A stretch of 64,000 nt of DNA from Lachnospiraceae bacterium (GTDB lineage: Bacteria; Bacillota; Clostridia; Lachnospirales; Anaerotignaceae), in assembly GCA_019422065.1 (NCBI GenBank), contig JAHZEA010000013.1:4931-68930 (forward strand), read 5' to 3'. The position numbers and the translations under genes are program-made. Positions 1 to 8,823 of the stretch are shown here, in pieces. The notes beneath the pieces are model-generated. The model was not told the DNA's origin and did not search any database. It saw only the letters and a program-made list of their open reading frames with translations. How positions within the stretch are numbered: position 1 is the stretch's first letter; every line of letters begins with the position of its first letter.

Positions 1-871
1 CTTTGTCTGCTTCGCCGTCTACAATAAGCCTGTTTATATAGCAGTTATTAAAATTAATACTGTTATCTCCGGCGTTACTTTGTCCGCCGCCGCTTATTAT
101 AACATCGCCTATAACACGTACATTTTCTAAATTAACAAAACCTGTACCAACTCCGGCTGTTATATATAAATCACCATTAACTGTTGTATTTGACAATGTT
201 CCGCCGGAAGATGAAATAGTAACATTTCCCGGTACAGTGCCGTAAGAATAGCTTCCGCTGTCAGAAATGAGTGTACCAATTACATCAGAGAGCATTTTGG
301 CAAACTCGCCTCTTGTAACATTATTAAAAGGCCTGAAAGAGCCATCCGGGTAACCGCTTATAAAGCCCTTTTCAGCTCCTGCGCCTATAGCGCCTTTACT
401 CCAGCTGCTGAATGTACGGCTGTCTGTAAAGTTTAAAATTTCGCCCACAGGTTCTTCAAGCTTAAGATTTCTGCATATAAGGCTTACTGCCTGCTCACGT
501 GTTAAATTACTGTCTGCATCTGCCTTGTTTTTAGAAGTACCGGAAAAATAACCCATTTCATATGCTATAGCAATATCGTCTGCATACCATTCATCTCCGG
601 TAATATCTTTAAACGGAAGTTTGCCTTTTTGATAAGAATTATACCCAAGGGCTCTGTTAAGCATAGATATACATTCTGCTCTTGTAATGTTTCTGTCAGG
701 ATTTAAGTTTCCGTTTAAGTCACCCCTCATAATACCGTAATTATAAAGGTTTTCCAAATACTGCCGTGCCCAGTGGTTACTTGCAAGCACACTGTCTTGT
801 CCCAATGCCGTGGCTGTAAATGAACCTAAAAAGAGAACTGACGCTAAAATTAGCGCAATAAACTTTTTCAT
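1..871 (-). CDS. SLH-domain surface protein (C-terminus off the left edge)
   Basis: This is an open reading frame that starts with ATG at 871 and runs off the window edge without a stop, so only the first 290 codons are seen. Residues 1-22 form a signal peptide (MKKFIALILASVLFLG...). Three S-layer-homology repeats follow over about residues 28-205, each with the typical TRAE, TREQ or TRGEF signature. SLH domains anchor proteins to cell-wall polymers. From about residue 215 the sequence turns into Thr/Val/Gly/Asn-rich strands (VNGDLYI, NVRVIGDVIISG) that look like a beta-helix or adhesin. A GGGAGG ribosome binding site lies at about 883-888. The gene is 37 bp downstream of the FlhB-domain gene on the same strand and may be co-transcribed. 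The final function is unknown. Confidence 0.85.
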   Translation of the reverse strand, partial: MKKFIALILASVLFLGSFTATALGQDSVLASNHWARQYLENLYNYGIMRGDLNGNLNPDRNITRAECISMLNRALGYNSYQKGKLPFKDITGDEWYADDIAIAYEMGYFSGTSKNKADADSNLTREQAVSLICRNLKLEEPVGEILNFTDSRTFSSWSKGAIGAGAEKGFISGYPDGSFRPFNNVTRGEFAKMLSDVIGTLISDSGSYSYGTVPGNVTISSSGGTLSNTTVNGDLYITAGVGTGFVNLENVRVIGDVIISGGGQSNAGDNSINFNNCYINRLIVDGEADK

Positions 872-908
872 TTCTTTATAAACCTCCCTTTATGACTAAA
901 AGCTTAAT

Positions 909-1202
909 TTATTTTTTTGCTTTCTGTGCCTTATTTTCACCTTCAAGCGAAAATTTAAGAAAATAAACGTAAATGTCAACAACTGCTTTATACAGTTCTT
1001 CTGGTATTTCCTCTCCTAATTCCAAACGTGAAAGGAGAGTTGCCAATGAGTTATCTTCAAATATAGGAACGTTATTTTCAATGGCTGTTTCTACAATTTT
1101 TTCAGCCATATTTCCCATACCTGTTGCAATAACCACAGGCGCAATGTCATCACCGTCATATTTAAGCGCAACAGCGCGTTTGTTTAAGTCAGATTTTAAC
1201 AT
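909..1202 (-). CDS. FlhB C-terminal-domain protein (FlhX/YlqH type)
   Basis: This 97-residue protein matches only the cytoplasmic C-terminal domain of FlhB/YscU export switch proteins: KRAVALKYDGDDIAPVVIA near the N-terminus, then IPEELYKAVVDIYVYFLKF near the end. It has no membrane part. It starts just after where the autocleavage NPTH motif would be and carries no NPTH itself. Such stand-alone domains (YlqH in Bacillus, FlhX elsewhere) can partly replace the FlhB C-terminus in export switching; that is family knowledge. Full-length FlhB is also encoded in the window. Its start overlaps the end of the upstream FliK-like gene by 14 bp, so the two are translationally linked. Confidence 0.85.
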   Translation of the reverse strand: MLKSDLNKRAVALKYDGDDIAPVVIATGMGNMAEKIVETAIENNVPIFEDNSLATLLSRLELGEEIPEELYKAVVDIYVYFLKFSLEGENKAQKAKK

Positions 1203-2586
1203 CTATCATATTAATCCTTTCATAAATTTGAGGGAATACTTCCTCTATTGTTTTTCCCTTTAAAGACATGCCGAGAGCAAAATTTCTTAAAGACAGACCG
1301 TTTTTTTCCATAATTCCGGCTATATCCTTTTTAATGCTGTCTTCTTTTGGCTTTAACGCTTCCGGATAATAAAGCTGCAAATCAATACCGTTTTTTCTTT
1401 GGGTTATAATCAAATCAAAAAAGCCCAAATCCTTTATATCGAATTTAACAAGAAGCCTTTTGCATTCTTCTTTTTGACCCTTCTCATTTTTTTCCTTATG
1501 CTTAGGGTCAACCCAAATTTCCGAAAACATAGTTCTGCCGTCTATATTGGCCGGAACCATAATATGGTTAAGAGGCATATAAACGCTTTCATTAAGCAAA
1601 AGCGACTGAAGTATGTTCTGGAATGCTGTTTTAGTTTCCCAGCCGCCTTCGCCTTTTAAGCCTCTTTTAACTGCATCTGTGAAATATTTTGAAAAATCCG
1701 TTTCGTTTTCGTTTTGAAGCATTTGTTTCAAATTATCAATGCTCATGCCGTTAAATACACTTTTAAAGTCCCTAAAATCCATAAGACGGTTAAAGCTTTG
1801 CTCTAACTTATCCATACTGCCGTTTTCGTACTTGGCTATGTTTAGGGTAAGCATGGCTATAAAGTCCCGCACTTTGCCCATGTTGTTTGTATTTTTTATG
1901 TATGTTGACAAAAAAGGAACAACTTCCTTTTTTAAAAAAGAAGTTATATCGCTTTGGCTTCCTTCAGCCCTGCTTTGGTTTAAAACAGAAAGCTTATCCA
2001 TAAGCGATTGAAGCGGCTGTTTATAATTTGACGTCATATACGCCGAAATATTTTTAAGTATTGACTGTATATTTTTCAGTGTTGTTTGACTTGATGAGGC
2101 ATCGTTATATACTTTAACAAAATTAAGCAATTCCATTTGAAGGTCTGCCGATTTTGTATTTTCCAAAAGCTTTTCCACTGCCTGAAAAAAAACACTGTTA
2201 AACTTTCCCGCCGCCGATGCCTGTTCCTTTATAAAACTCAGGAGCTCGTCCTGAGTTAAATTCATGCTTTTTATAATATTTGTAAGCTCAGCAGTAAACC
2301 CGCTTTGCCCTGCCTGCTGGGTTTCACCACTCATTTGGAACAATATATCAGCTAAAATATCGGTTATATTTGGCGTATTTCTAAGTGCCTCCAAAAATGT
2401 ACCGAAATTAGAGCCATAGTTCAGTCCCAGCTCCTTTTCGGCGTTACCGCTTTTGCCGTCCGAGCGGGTAACTTTAGTCATATCAACAATATTTTGTACG
2501 TTTGTATCGTTAACGGAAACCGGATGTGTTCTTGAAGCGTTATCAAAACCGGCCGTAGGATTATTAACTTTTAATATGTCTGACAC
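1189..2586 (-). CDS. FliK-like flagellar protein (YlqG-type position)
   Basis: The long helical protein ends in a globular region (about residues 330-465) resembling the C-terminal domain of hook-length control proteins: LLVKFDIKDLGFFDLIITQR, then LYYPEALKPKEDSIKKDI. In Bacillus a comparable gene (ylqG) precedes the FlhB-domain gene ylqH, as here. The likely role is in export specificity switching, but this is inference. A longer frame opens with GTG at 2595, but AGAAGGTG is best spaced (six bases) from the GTG at 2586, so that start is preferred (465 aa). The gene is divergent from cheA. Confidence 0.65.
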   Translation of the reverse strand: MSDILKVNNPTAGFDNASRTHPVSVNDTNVQNIVDMTKVTRSDGKSGNAEKELGLNYGSNFGTFLEALRNTPNITDILADILFQMSGETQQAGQSGFTAELTNIIKSMNLTQDELLSFIKEQASAAGKFNSVFFQAVEKLLENTKSADLQMELLNFVKVYNDASSSQTTLKNIQSILKNISAYMTSNYKQPLQSLMDKLSVLNQSRAEGSQSDITSFLKKEVVPFLSTYIKNTNNMGKVRDFIAMLTLNIAKYENGSMDKLEQSFNRLMDFRDFKSVFNGMSIDNLKQMLQNENETDFSKYFTDAVKRGLKGEGGWETKTAFQNILQSLLLNESVYMPLNHIMVPANIDGRTMFSEIWVDPKHKEKNEKGQKEECKRLLVKFDIKDLGFFDLIITQRKNGIDLQLYYPEALKPKEDSIKKDIAGIMEKNGLSLRNFALGMSLKGKTIEEVFPQIYERINMIDVKI

Positions 2587-2615
2587 AAATTTCACCTTCT
2601 ATCTTTCAGAAACTA

Positions 2616-2642
2616 TTATTTTTTTAAGTTTTATGACGATAT
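2616..2642 (+). promoter_or_regulatory. Candidate sigma-28 (FliA) promoter of cheA
   Basis: TTAT at 2616-2619, exactly 15 bases, then GACGATAT at 2635-2642, about 48 bp before the cheA start. The -10 matches the sigma-28 consensus GCCGATAA at six of eight positions; the -35 (consensus TAAA) is weak. The same TTAT-N15-GACGATAT is found in front of flgM. Confidence 0.5.
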
Positions 2643-2689
2643 TAAATGTAAAGCTTGTTTAAGAAAATTATTGAGGTGGTGCATACAAT

Positions 2690-4798
2690 ATGGACAACGG
2701 TATGGATAACATGCTTGATATGTATTTATTTGAAACAAACTCTCTTTTGGAGCAGCTTGACAGTATTCTTCTTAACGCGGAAAAATCAAAATTATTCACA
2801 GTAGATGATGTTAATGAAATTTTCCGTATTATGCATACAATAAAAGGCTCGTCAGCAATGATGGAGTTCTCGTCATTAATGAAAATAGCTCATAAAACCG
2901 AAGACCTTTTTTTCATTATAAGAGAAAAAGGTGTCGAAACCTTTGATGCAGTATGCAGCGAGGCTGAGCATCATGAACTGTTTAATCTTGTTTTCAACAC
3001 AATAGACTTTATGCGTTCGGAAATAGAAAAAATAGAAAATGATGAACCTCTTACAGATAATATCGACCAAGAGCTTGAAAAGATTAAGGATTTTATTGAT
3101 AAAATTAACACCCACTTAGGCAACGCACAAAACAGCGACAGCACTGAAAGTGCAAATACTGAAACAGCTGCCCAAAGTGCTGGAAAAGACCAGAATAAGG
3201 CAGTAAACGAAGACCTTCCGGACAAATCGCCTTACTTCCTTAAAATATTTTTCGACGAAGGCTGCGGCATGGAAAACCTGAGGGCTTTTATGCTTGTTAC
3301 AGCAATTAAAGACGTATGCTCTGACTTTACATTTTATCCGCAGGATATAGAAACCAATTCTGAAACGGCACATCAAATAATTGACAGCGGTTTTTTAATA
3401 GGCTTTAACTCAAAAGAAGCCTTGGATAAATCTGTAGCTGTTTTAAAAGGCCAAAGCAATATTTACACTTATGAAATAATAGAAAACGAACAGCCTGCCA
3501 AAGAAGAAAAAAGTTCTTCAGATGGAACAGCTAATAAAACGGAGAAAAAAGAAACAAAAGCACCAAAACCAGCGTCTACTTCATCAAGTTCAAGCCATTC
3601 ATCACAGAACAAACAAAGCCTTATAAGCGTAAACCTTTCAAAACTCGACAGCCTTATGGCTATAGTAGGCGAAATAGTAATAACCGAATCAATGGTTACT
3701 TCCTGCCCTGAGCTTGCCGGCTTAAAATTAGACAGTTTTACAAAATCTGCTCGTCAGCTTAGGAAATTAACAGATGAGCTTCAGGACATATCAATGTCAA
3801 TACGAATGGTGCCTATTTCCGGTGTTTTCCAAAAAATGAACCGTATAGTACGTGATATGGGCCAAAAACTCAATAAAGATGTTGAGCTTGTGCTTATAGG
3901 TGAAGATACAGAGGTTGACAAAGCTATTGTAGACTGCATAGGCGACCCTATAATGCATATAGTAAGAAACTCTATGGACCACGGTATAGAGGAAACAGCA
4001 GAAGAACGAATTAAAAACGGAAAAGACCCTAAAGGCAAAATTACATTAAAAGCCGAACATACCGGAAGCGAAGTTGTAATTTCTATAGCTGATGACGGAA
4101 AAGGTATGGATACACAGGCAATACTGGAAAAAGCCGCAAGAAACGGCATACTTACTAAGCCGGAATCTGAATACAGCAAGAAAGAAATTTTAAACCTTAC
4201 TTTAATACCGGGATTTTCTACTAACGAACAAGTAACGGAATTTTCCGGCCGTGGCGTTGGTATGGACGTTGTAAAAAAGAATATAGAGCAAGTAGGCGGT
4301 GTAGTTTCAATCTCAAGTGAGCTTGGAGAAGGCACATGTACTACTCTTAAAATTCCTCTTACAATGGCTATTGTAGATGGTATGGAAATAGCTGTTGGAA
4401 AATCAATATTTACTATACCTATACATAATATACGCCAGTCATTTAAAGTTTCAGCCTCCGATATCATTCATAACGTAGACAACAGCGAAGTAATAAAACG
4501 TATGGATGAGTTCTACCCTGTTTTCAGGCTTCATGAGTTATACGGCCTGCAAACCGATGTTACAAATATTGAAGACGGCATAATTATATGGGTAGAAGCC
4601 GGAGATAAATCATACTGCTTGTTTGTTGATGAGCTCTTAGGCGGACAGCAGGTTGTAGTAAAGCCGCTTCCGGCATACTTAAATGATTTTAATATTAAAA
4701 ACTCCGGAATAGCCGGCTGCACAATACTTGGCGATGGAAATATAAGTATAATTCTTGATATCTCCAACCTTTATTTAAAAGCACAGAATATTAATTAA
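2690..4798 (+). CDS. cheA: Chemotaxis histidine kinase CheA
   Basis: CheA autophosphorylates under receptor control and passes phosphate to CheY, CheB and CheV. Domains in order: HPt (P1, about 1-135) with phospho-acceptor His49 in IMHTIKGSSAMMEF; a CheY-binding P2 domain (about 185-275); a Ser/Thr/Lys-rich linker (to about 310); P3 dimerization helices (SLISVNLSKLDSLMAIVGE); P4 kinase domain with N box HIVRNSMDHGIE (about 425), DDGKGM (about 467) and GRGVGMDVV (about 519); and a CheW-like P5 domain (about 565-700). The length of 702 is normal. It is the first gene of cheA-W-R-B on the plus strand, 17 bp before cheW. A GAGGTGG ribosome binding site precedes the ATG. Confidence 0.98.
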   Translation: MDNGMDNMLDMYLFETNSLLEQLDSILLNAEKSKLFTVDDVNEIFRIMHTIKGSSAMMEFSSLMKIAHKTEDLFFIIREKGVETFDAVCSEAEHHELFNLVFNTIDFMRSEIEKIENDEPLTDNIDQELEKIKDFIDKINTHLGNAQNSDSTESANTETAAQSAGKDQNKAVNEDLPDKSPYFLKIFFDEGCGMENLRAFMLVTAIKDVCSDFTFYPQDIETNSETAHQIIDSGFLIGFNSKEALDKSVAVLKGQSNIYTYEIIENEQPAKEEKSSSDGTANKTEKKETKAPKPASTSSSSSHSSQNKQSLISVNLSKLDSLMAIVGEIVITESMVTSCPELAGLKLDSFTKSARQLRKLTDELQDISMSIRMVPISGVFQKMNRIVRDMGQKLNKDVELVLIGEDTEVDKAIVDCIGDPIMHIVRNSMDHGIEETAEERIKNGKDPKGKITLKAEHTGSEVVISIADDGKGMDTQAILEKAARNGILTKPESEYSKKEILNLTLIPGFSTNEQVTEFSGRGVGMDVVKKNIEQVGGVVSISSELGEGTCTTLKIPLTMAIVDGMEIAVGKSIFTIPIHNIRQSFKVSASDIIHNVDNSEVIKRMDEFYPVFRLHELYGLQTDVTNIEDGIIIWVEAGDKSYCLFVDELLGGQQVVVKPLPAYLNDFNIKNSGIAGCTILGDGNISIILDISNLYLKAQNIN

Positions 4799-4815
4799 AT
4801 AAGGAGGTAATTACG

Positions 4816-5295
4816 ATGTCTAACTCAAACGGAGCAGACTCTAATTCCGAAATATTAACAGAAAATACTTCTGTTGAGAGCATAAAAAAATACCTTACAT
4901 TTGTTTCCGACAACCTTATTTTTGGTATAGACGCGTCTTATATAACAGAAATAATAATAAATCATAACATAACTTTTCTGCCTATAGTTCCTTACTATAT
5001 AAAAGGCATAATTAATCTGCGCGGTCAAATAATACCAATTATAGATATTCGCCTTAAAATGGGTAAACCGGAAAACATAAAAGAAGACGGCTCAAACTGT
5101 ATTATAGTATTAAATATAGACGGTACAATGCTTGGCATAATGGTAGATAATGTTCAGCAAGTACTTGATATAGACACAAGCAAAATATCACCTCCTACAG
5201 TAAATAACTGTGAAGAACTGGTAAACGGTATGGTTACCCTTTCTGATGGTTCAACAGTGCTTACTATTGACTGTGATGTAATAAAAAGAACTTAA
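4816..5295 (+). CDS. cheW: Chemotaxis coupling protein CheW
   Basis: This 159-residue protein is a single CheW domain that couples CheA to chemoreceptors in the signalling arrays. Recognisable parts are the first beta-strand block (LTFVSDNLIFGIDASYITEI), the typical IKGIINLRGQIIPIIDI core and the NDVQQVLDI-like segment (IMVDNVQQVLDI). About 20 poorly conserved residues precede the domain. A strong AAGGAGG site lies eight bases before the ATG. It sits 17 bp after cheA and 11 bp before cheR, so it is in the same operon. Confidence 0.97.
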   Translation: MSNSNGADSNSEILTENTSVESIKKYLTFVSDNLIFGIDASYITEIIINHNITFLPIVPYYIKGIINLRGQIIPIIDIRLKMGKPENIKEDGSNCIIVLNIDGTMLGIMVDNVQQVLDIDTSKISPPTVNNCEELVNGMVTLSDGSTVLTIDCDVIKRT

Positions 5296-5306
5296 GAGGT
5301 GCTATT

Positions 5307-6122
5307 ATGTTAAAAATATCTCAGGGAGATTTTTTAAAACTGGCCGATTTCGTACATCATAACTTTGGTATTGACCTTTCAAAAAAGAAATCCCTTATAG
5401 AAAGCCGCCTTGCTTCAACGGTTCAAAACTCCGGCTTTAATAATTTTACTGAATACGTAAACCATATAACAACATCGGCAAGTAAAACCGATATAGACAG
5501 CATGCTTAATAAGCTTACAACAAACTATACTTATTTCATGCGTGAGAAAACACATTTTGATTTTTTCTCGAATACAATACTGCCTTACTTGGTATCAACT
5601 AAAAAGAACCGTGTATTAAGTATATGGAGTGCCGGCTGTTCAACCGGCGAAGAACCTTATACCCTTACAATGCTTATTAAAGATTTTCTGGGGTCAAAAG
5701 CTTCCCAGTGGGATACGCGAATATTGGCTACAGATATATCTCAAAACGTGCTCAATAAAGCCATGAAAGGCGAATATGAATCGGAATCAATTATAAACAT
5801 ACCTGCCAAATGGAAAAACGAATACTTTACATATGGCAAAGATAAATCAAAGGTAATGGTAAGCAAAGCGGTTAAAGATAATGTTATATTCCGCACATTT
5901 AACTTAATGGAACCTATACATTTTAAAATACCTTTTGACGTTATTTTCTGCCGCAATGTAATGATTTATTTTGATCAGCCTACCAAAGACGCATTAATTC
6001 AAAGGTTTTATAATGCCACAAACCCAGGCGGCTACCTGTTAATAGGCCACTCAGAAAGCTTAAACCGTGCGGCAACAGCTTATCAGTATATAATGCCTTC
6101 TGCCTATAGAAAACCGCTTTAA
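5307..6122 (+). CDS. cheR: Chemoreceptor glutamate methyltransferase CheR
   Basis: CheR methylates glutamates on chemoreceptor helices using S-adenosylmethionine during adaptation. The N-terminal helical domain (1-75) is followed by the Rossmann-type catalytic domain with TNYTYFMREKTHFDFF, the SAM-binding loop WSAGCSTGEEPYT, ILATDIS, and the motif FDVIFCRNVMIYFD. The length of 271 is typical. No C-terminal receptor-tethering pentapeptide domain is present. It is paired with the methylesterase CheB, 34 bp downstream. Confidence 0.97.
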   Translation: MLKISQGDFLKLADFVHHNFGIDLSKKKSLIESRLASTVQNSGFNNFTEYVNHITTSASKTDIDSMLNKLTTNYTYFMREKTHFDFFSNTILPYLVSTKKNRVLSIWSAGCSTGEEPYTLTMLIKDFLGSKASQWDTRILATDISQNVLNKAMKGEYESESIINIPAKWKNEYFTYGKDKSKVMVSKAVKDNVIFRTFNLMEPIHFKIPFDVIFCRNVMIYFDQPTKDALIQRFYNATNPGGYLLIGHSESLNRAATAYQYIMPSAYRKPL

Positions 6123-6156
6123 ACGCTTTATACACTTATTTCAAGGAAGTGATACT

Positions 6157-7203
6157 ATGCTTCAAGCAAAAAAAATACGAGTCCTTACTGTAGATGACTC
6201 CATATTTTTCAGAAAGATGCTTATAGACAATCTTTCTAAATTCGAAAACATAGAAGTTGTAGGCTATGCCATAAATGCCTATGACGCTAAAAATAAAATA
6301 CCTACTCTTAAGCCGGATGTAGTTACTCTTGATGTAGAAATGCCCGGAATGAGCGGTATAGACTTTCTTAAACAACTTATGAAGGAAAACCCGGTTCCTG
6401 TTATACTTGTGTCATCATTAAACTTAAGCGTATTTGACGCACTTTCTGCCGGAGCCGTTGACTTTGTAAGAAAGCCGGATATGTCATCAGACAACAGCTT
6501 TAAGATTTTTATATCAGACCTGTATAGAAAAATAACTATTGCCTCTACCGCTAAAGTGCGTCTGCATAATACACCAGCAAAAACGGCAATGCATAATATT
6601 TTAGCTCATAATTTTAACCCGTCAAAATTAAAGCTGGATTCAATGATTATAGCCATAGGTGCCTCTACAGGCGGTACTGAAGCTACACTTAGCATATTAA
6701 AACAGCTTCCTGCAAACATGCCCGGTATAGTTGTTACACAGCACATGCCGCCGGGATTTACTAAAATGTATGCAGACAGACTGGACCGAATTTGCAAAAT
6801 TTCGGTTAAAGAAGCTAAAAATGGCGACCAAGTTATTCCCGGTCAAGCCCTTATTGCTCCCGGGGATAAACAGATGAAAGTTGTAAAAGTAGGCACACAT
6901 TATACCGTAAGCTGCTTAGATGGTGAAAAGGTAAGCGGACATAAACCATCTGTAGATGTATTGTTTAACTCTGTAGCTGATGCCGCAGGACCAAATGCAA
7001 TTGGCGTAATACTTACCGGAATGGGCCGTGATGGTGCCTCAGGACTGCTTAAAATGCGTCAGAAAGGCGCTTATACCATAGGCCAAAATAAAGAAACTTG
7101 CGTTGTTTATGGTATGCCAATGGTAGCCTACAATATAGGCGCTGTGTGCATACAGGCCGCATGTGAAAACATATCAGACTTAATACTTGAAAAACTTAAA
7201 TAA
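6157..7203 (+). CDS. cheB: Chemotaxis response regulator and methylesterase CheB
   Basis: CheB removes methyl groups from receptors (and can deamidate glutamines) when phosphorylated by CheA. A receiver domain (about 1-120) carries VDDS and the phospho-acceptor Asp in VVTLDVEMPGMSG near residue 58. After a short linker the methylesterase domain (about 155-348) shows the catalytic triad regions IGASTGGTEA (Ser), QHMPPGFT (His) and GMGRDGASG (Asp). The length of 348 is normal. It is the last gene of the operon; a GC-rich hairpin with a T-rich tail follows directly. Confidence 0.97.
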   Translation: MLQAKKIRVLTVDDSIFFRKMLIDNLSKFENIEVVGYAINAYDAKNKIPTLKPDVVTLDVEMPGMSGIDFLKQLMKENPVPVILVSSLNLSVFDALSAGAVDFVRKPDMSSDNSFKIFISDLYRKITIASTAKVRLHNTPAKTAMHNILAHNFNPSKLKLDSMIIAIGASTGGTEATLSILKQLPANMPGIVVTQHMPPGFTKMYADRLDRICKISVKEAKNGDQVIPGQALIAPGDKQMKVVKVGTHYTVSCLDGEKVSGHKPSVDVLFNSVADAAGPNAIGVILTGMGRDGASGLLKMRQKGAYTIGQNKETCVVYGMPMVAYNIGAVCIQAACENISDLILEKLK

Positions 7204-7210
7204 AACAAAC

Positions 7211-7255
7211 TGCCGCCAGTATATAATTTTTATAACCGGCGGCAAATTTATTTTT
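7211..7255 (+). terminator. Terminator of the cheA-W-R-B operon
   Basis: TGCCGCC at 7211-7217 pairs with GGCGGCA at 7238-7244, followed by a T-rich tail (TTTATTTTT). It lies 8 bp after the cheB stop. Confidence 0.85.
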
Positions 7256-7426
7256 GTAATTATAAAATTCATTCATAAATCATATGTATTGTTTAGTACA
7301 TTAAAAATTTGTTACATCTTAATTCAAATTAATTCTCTCTTGTTAAACAGCTAAGCAATATTTAATATAAAGAGCTTAAATAAAAACCAATATGCTTAAA
7401 ACTTATTATTTTATATTGCATAAAAC

Positions 7427-7460
7427 AAAAAAGGTATTTTCAGCCGAAAATACCTTTTTT
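7427..7460. terminator. Bidirectional terminator between cheB and csrA
   Basis: AAAAAAGGTATTTT (7427-7440) pairs perfectly with AAAATACCTTTTTT (7447-7460) around a six-base loop. It gives a U-run on either strand and lies 11 bp after the csrA stop. Between 7256 and 7426 there is only AT-rich sequence with no gene. Confidence 0.9.
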
Positions 7461-7471
7461 GCAACCCTGAT

Positions 7472-7708
7472 TTACTTTTTACTAATACTGTTTTCAGCAA
7501 ACTTTTTTAAAACCGCCAAATCTGAATTCTGAGCGGCGGACTCCTTGTTGACATTAGCAGCAGTTAAAAGTTCACTTCTTATAATGCTTATGTCTTTAGG
7601 CGCGTCAATGGCTATTTTAACAATACCATTGCCTGCCTCAACAATTCGCACTTCAATGCTGTCGCCTATTTTAATGGATTCCCCTTCTTTTCTTTGTAAT
7701 ATAAGCAT
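7472..7708 (-). CDS. csrA: Carbon storage regulator / flagellin translational repressor CsrA
   Basis: CsrA is a small RNA-binding dimer. In Bacillus it blocks translation of flagellin mRNA until FliW relieves it; that is family knowledge. The sequence has the classic MLILQRKEGESIKIGD start, the beta-strand core VRIVEAGNGIVKIAIDAPKDISIIR and a C-terminal helical tail. At 78 aa it is slightly longer than usual. AAGGAGG precedes the ATG. It lies 4 bp after fliW and ends the flgM operon at the terminator 7427-7460. No flagellin gene, its main expected target, is in the window. Confidence 0.97.
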   Translation of the reverse strand: MLILQRKEGESIKIGDSIEVRIVEAGNGIVKIAIDAPKDISIIRSELLTAANVNKESAAQNSDLAVLKKFAENSISKK

Positions 7709-7712
7709 ATAC

Positions 7713-8153
7713 TCAGCCCTCCTTAATCATACTGCTAAATGGATATTTAAAAGAGTACTGTGTATTATCCAATATTACTTGACAAGCATCCCTTGTTTCT
7801 GGGTTTACCACTATAGGACATCTTAAATTAACAGTGCTGTTTTTTAATACCGGCCGCATAACACAGATATTATAAAACAACGCTTCTTTTTCGTTATTTA
7901 GCTTCAGCACTTCAAGGCTCTCTTTATTAAGCTTAGGTGTATAGTCAGAGAGAAATGAAAACGGATTTATAACCGGAAAAGCCAGTTCACTTTCCTCAAG
8001 GCTTTGAAGGCAAAGAATATTTCCATTATCATTATCAAATCTTATAAGACTGAAATATCTATATTTTTCAAAACCAAATAAACCATTTTTAAAATCTAAA
8101 ACCTCATCGTCTTTAAACGAAAGTTCGCCAAAATACTTTGTCATTCTCTCCAT
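7713..8153 (-). CDS. fliW: Flagellar assembly factor FliW
   Basis: FliW binds free flagellin and, when flagellin is scarce, binds and inactivates CsrA, coupling flagellin translation to export. Typical features are LSFKDDEVLDFKNGLFGFE near residues 8-27, an acidic middle region (FDNDNGNILCLQSLEE) and CPIVVNPETRDACQVIL near the C-terminus. The length of 146 is normal. ATG at 8153 is preferred over the ATG three codons later, because GGAG lies nine bases before it. It forms the partner-switch pair with the adjacent csrA. Confidence 0.96.
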   Translation of the reverse strand: MERMTKYFGELSFKDDEVLDFKNGLFGFEKYRYFSLIRFDNDNGNILCLQSLEESELAFPVINPFSFLSDYTPKLNKESLEVLKLNNEKEALFYNICVMRPVLKNSTVNLRCPIVVNPETRDACQVILDNTQYSFKYPFSSMIKEG

Positions 8154-8172
8154 ACTAATTCACTCCGTAAAA

Positions 8173-8787
8173 TTATGCCTTTACATCAATATTTTGATTT
8201 TCAGGGTCTGCACTTGGCGGAACATAAATAGGTCCACCTATGTACTCAATAACAACATCTGGGTATTGAGTTATATTCATCTCAATATCACCTGGAATAA
8301 ACTCAAAATCCCCCTTGAGAATACGCCAGTCAAAATTCATTTTATCCATTTGATACTCAATTGTAACATCAGGCTGTGACCAACTTAAATCCGCCTGTGT
8401 ATGAGGTATAAAATCTATACCAATATCCGGCGGAGTAAAATATTTATCAGTCTGTGACTGAATAATCTGGCCTATAGCGTCCTCACCAATTTTGGCTCTA
8501 AGCAAAAGCTTTCCTTCCTGCATTGTGGAACCCATTGCTTCATAAGCAGCATTTTTCCCCATTTGAGCATAACGCCTTATACTGCTTGAAACAGATGCTG
8601 GAGATATAGAATCTCTTGCCTCAAATGTATCAATATTAACACGTATAGGGCTGCTGCTGATTTTCATTTTTCCTTTGTCACGGCTTATTTCCAAATCAGC
8701 AGTACCGTTTTTATACTCAAGATGCGCTTTATTAATTTTCATCTCAAAGGCAATAGGTATATTTGTTATTTTTAACAACGATTCCAT
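8173..8787 (-). CDS. DUF6470 (YviE-type) protein of the flagellar operon
   Basis: This 204-residue protein sits in the position of Bacillus yviE, between flgL and fliW. It has the family's features: an N-terminal strand region (ITNIPIAFEMKI...KAHLEYK), a middle helical part with YAQMGKNAAYEAMGSTMQEG, and repeated Trp/Pro/Tyr-rich strands (PHTQADLSWSQPDVTIEYQ). No signal peptide or membrane helix is seen. Function is unknown; the operon position points to a role in late flagellar assembly. Confidence 0.85.
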   Translation of the reverse strand: MESLLKITNIPIAFEMKINKAHLEYKNGTADLEISRDKGKMKISSSPIRVNIDTFEARDSISPASVSSSIRRYAQMGKNAAYEAMGSTMQEGKLLLRAKIGEDAIGQIIQSQTDKYFTPPDIGIDFIPHTQADLSWSQPDVTIEYQMDKMNFDWRILKGDFEFIPGDIEMNITQYPDVVIEYIGGPIYVPPSADPENQNIDVKA

Positions 8788-8823
8788 AAATTCACCCCCA
8801 TTATGTATAAAATCTTATATTTA

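Noticed and set aside
3781..4467. 228-residue frame on the minus strand
   Set aside because: Lies wholly inside cheA and has no plausible domain; a shadow of the real gene.
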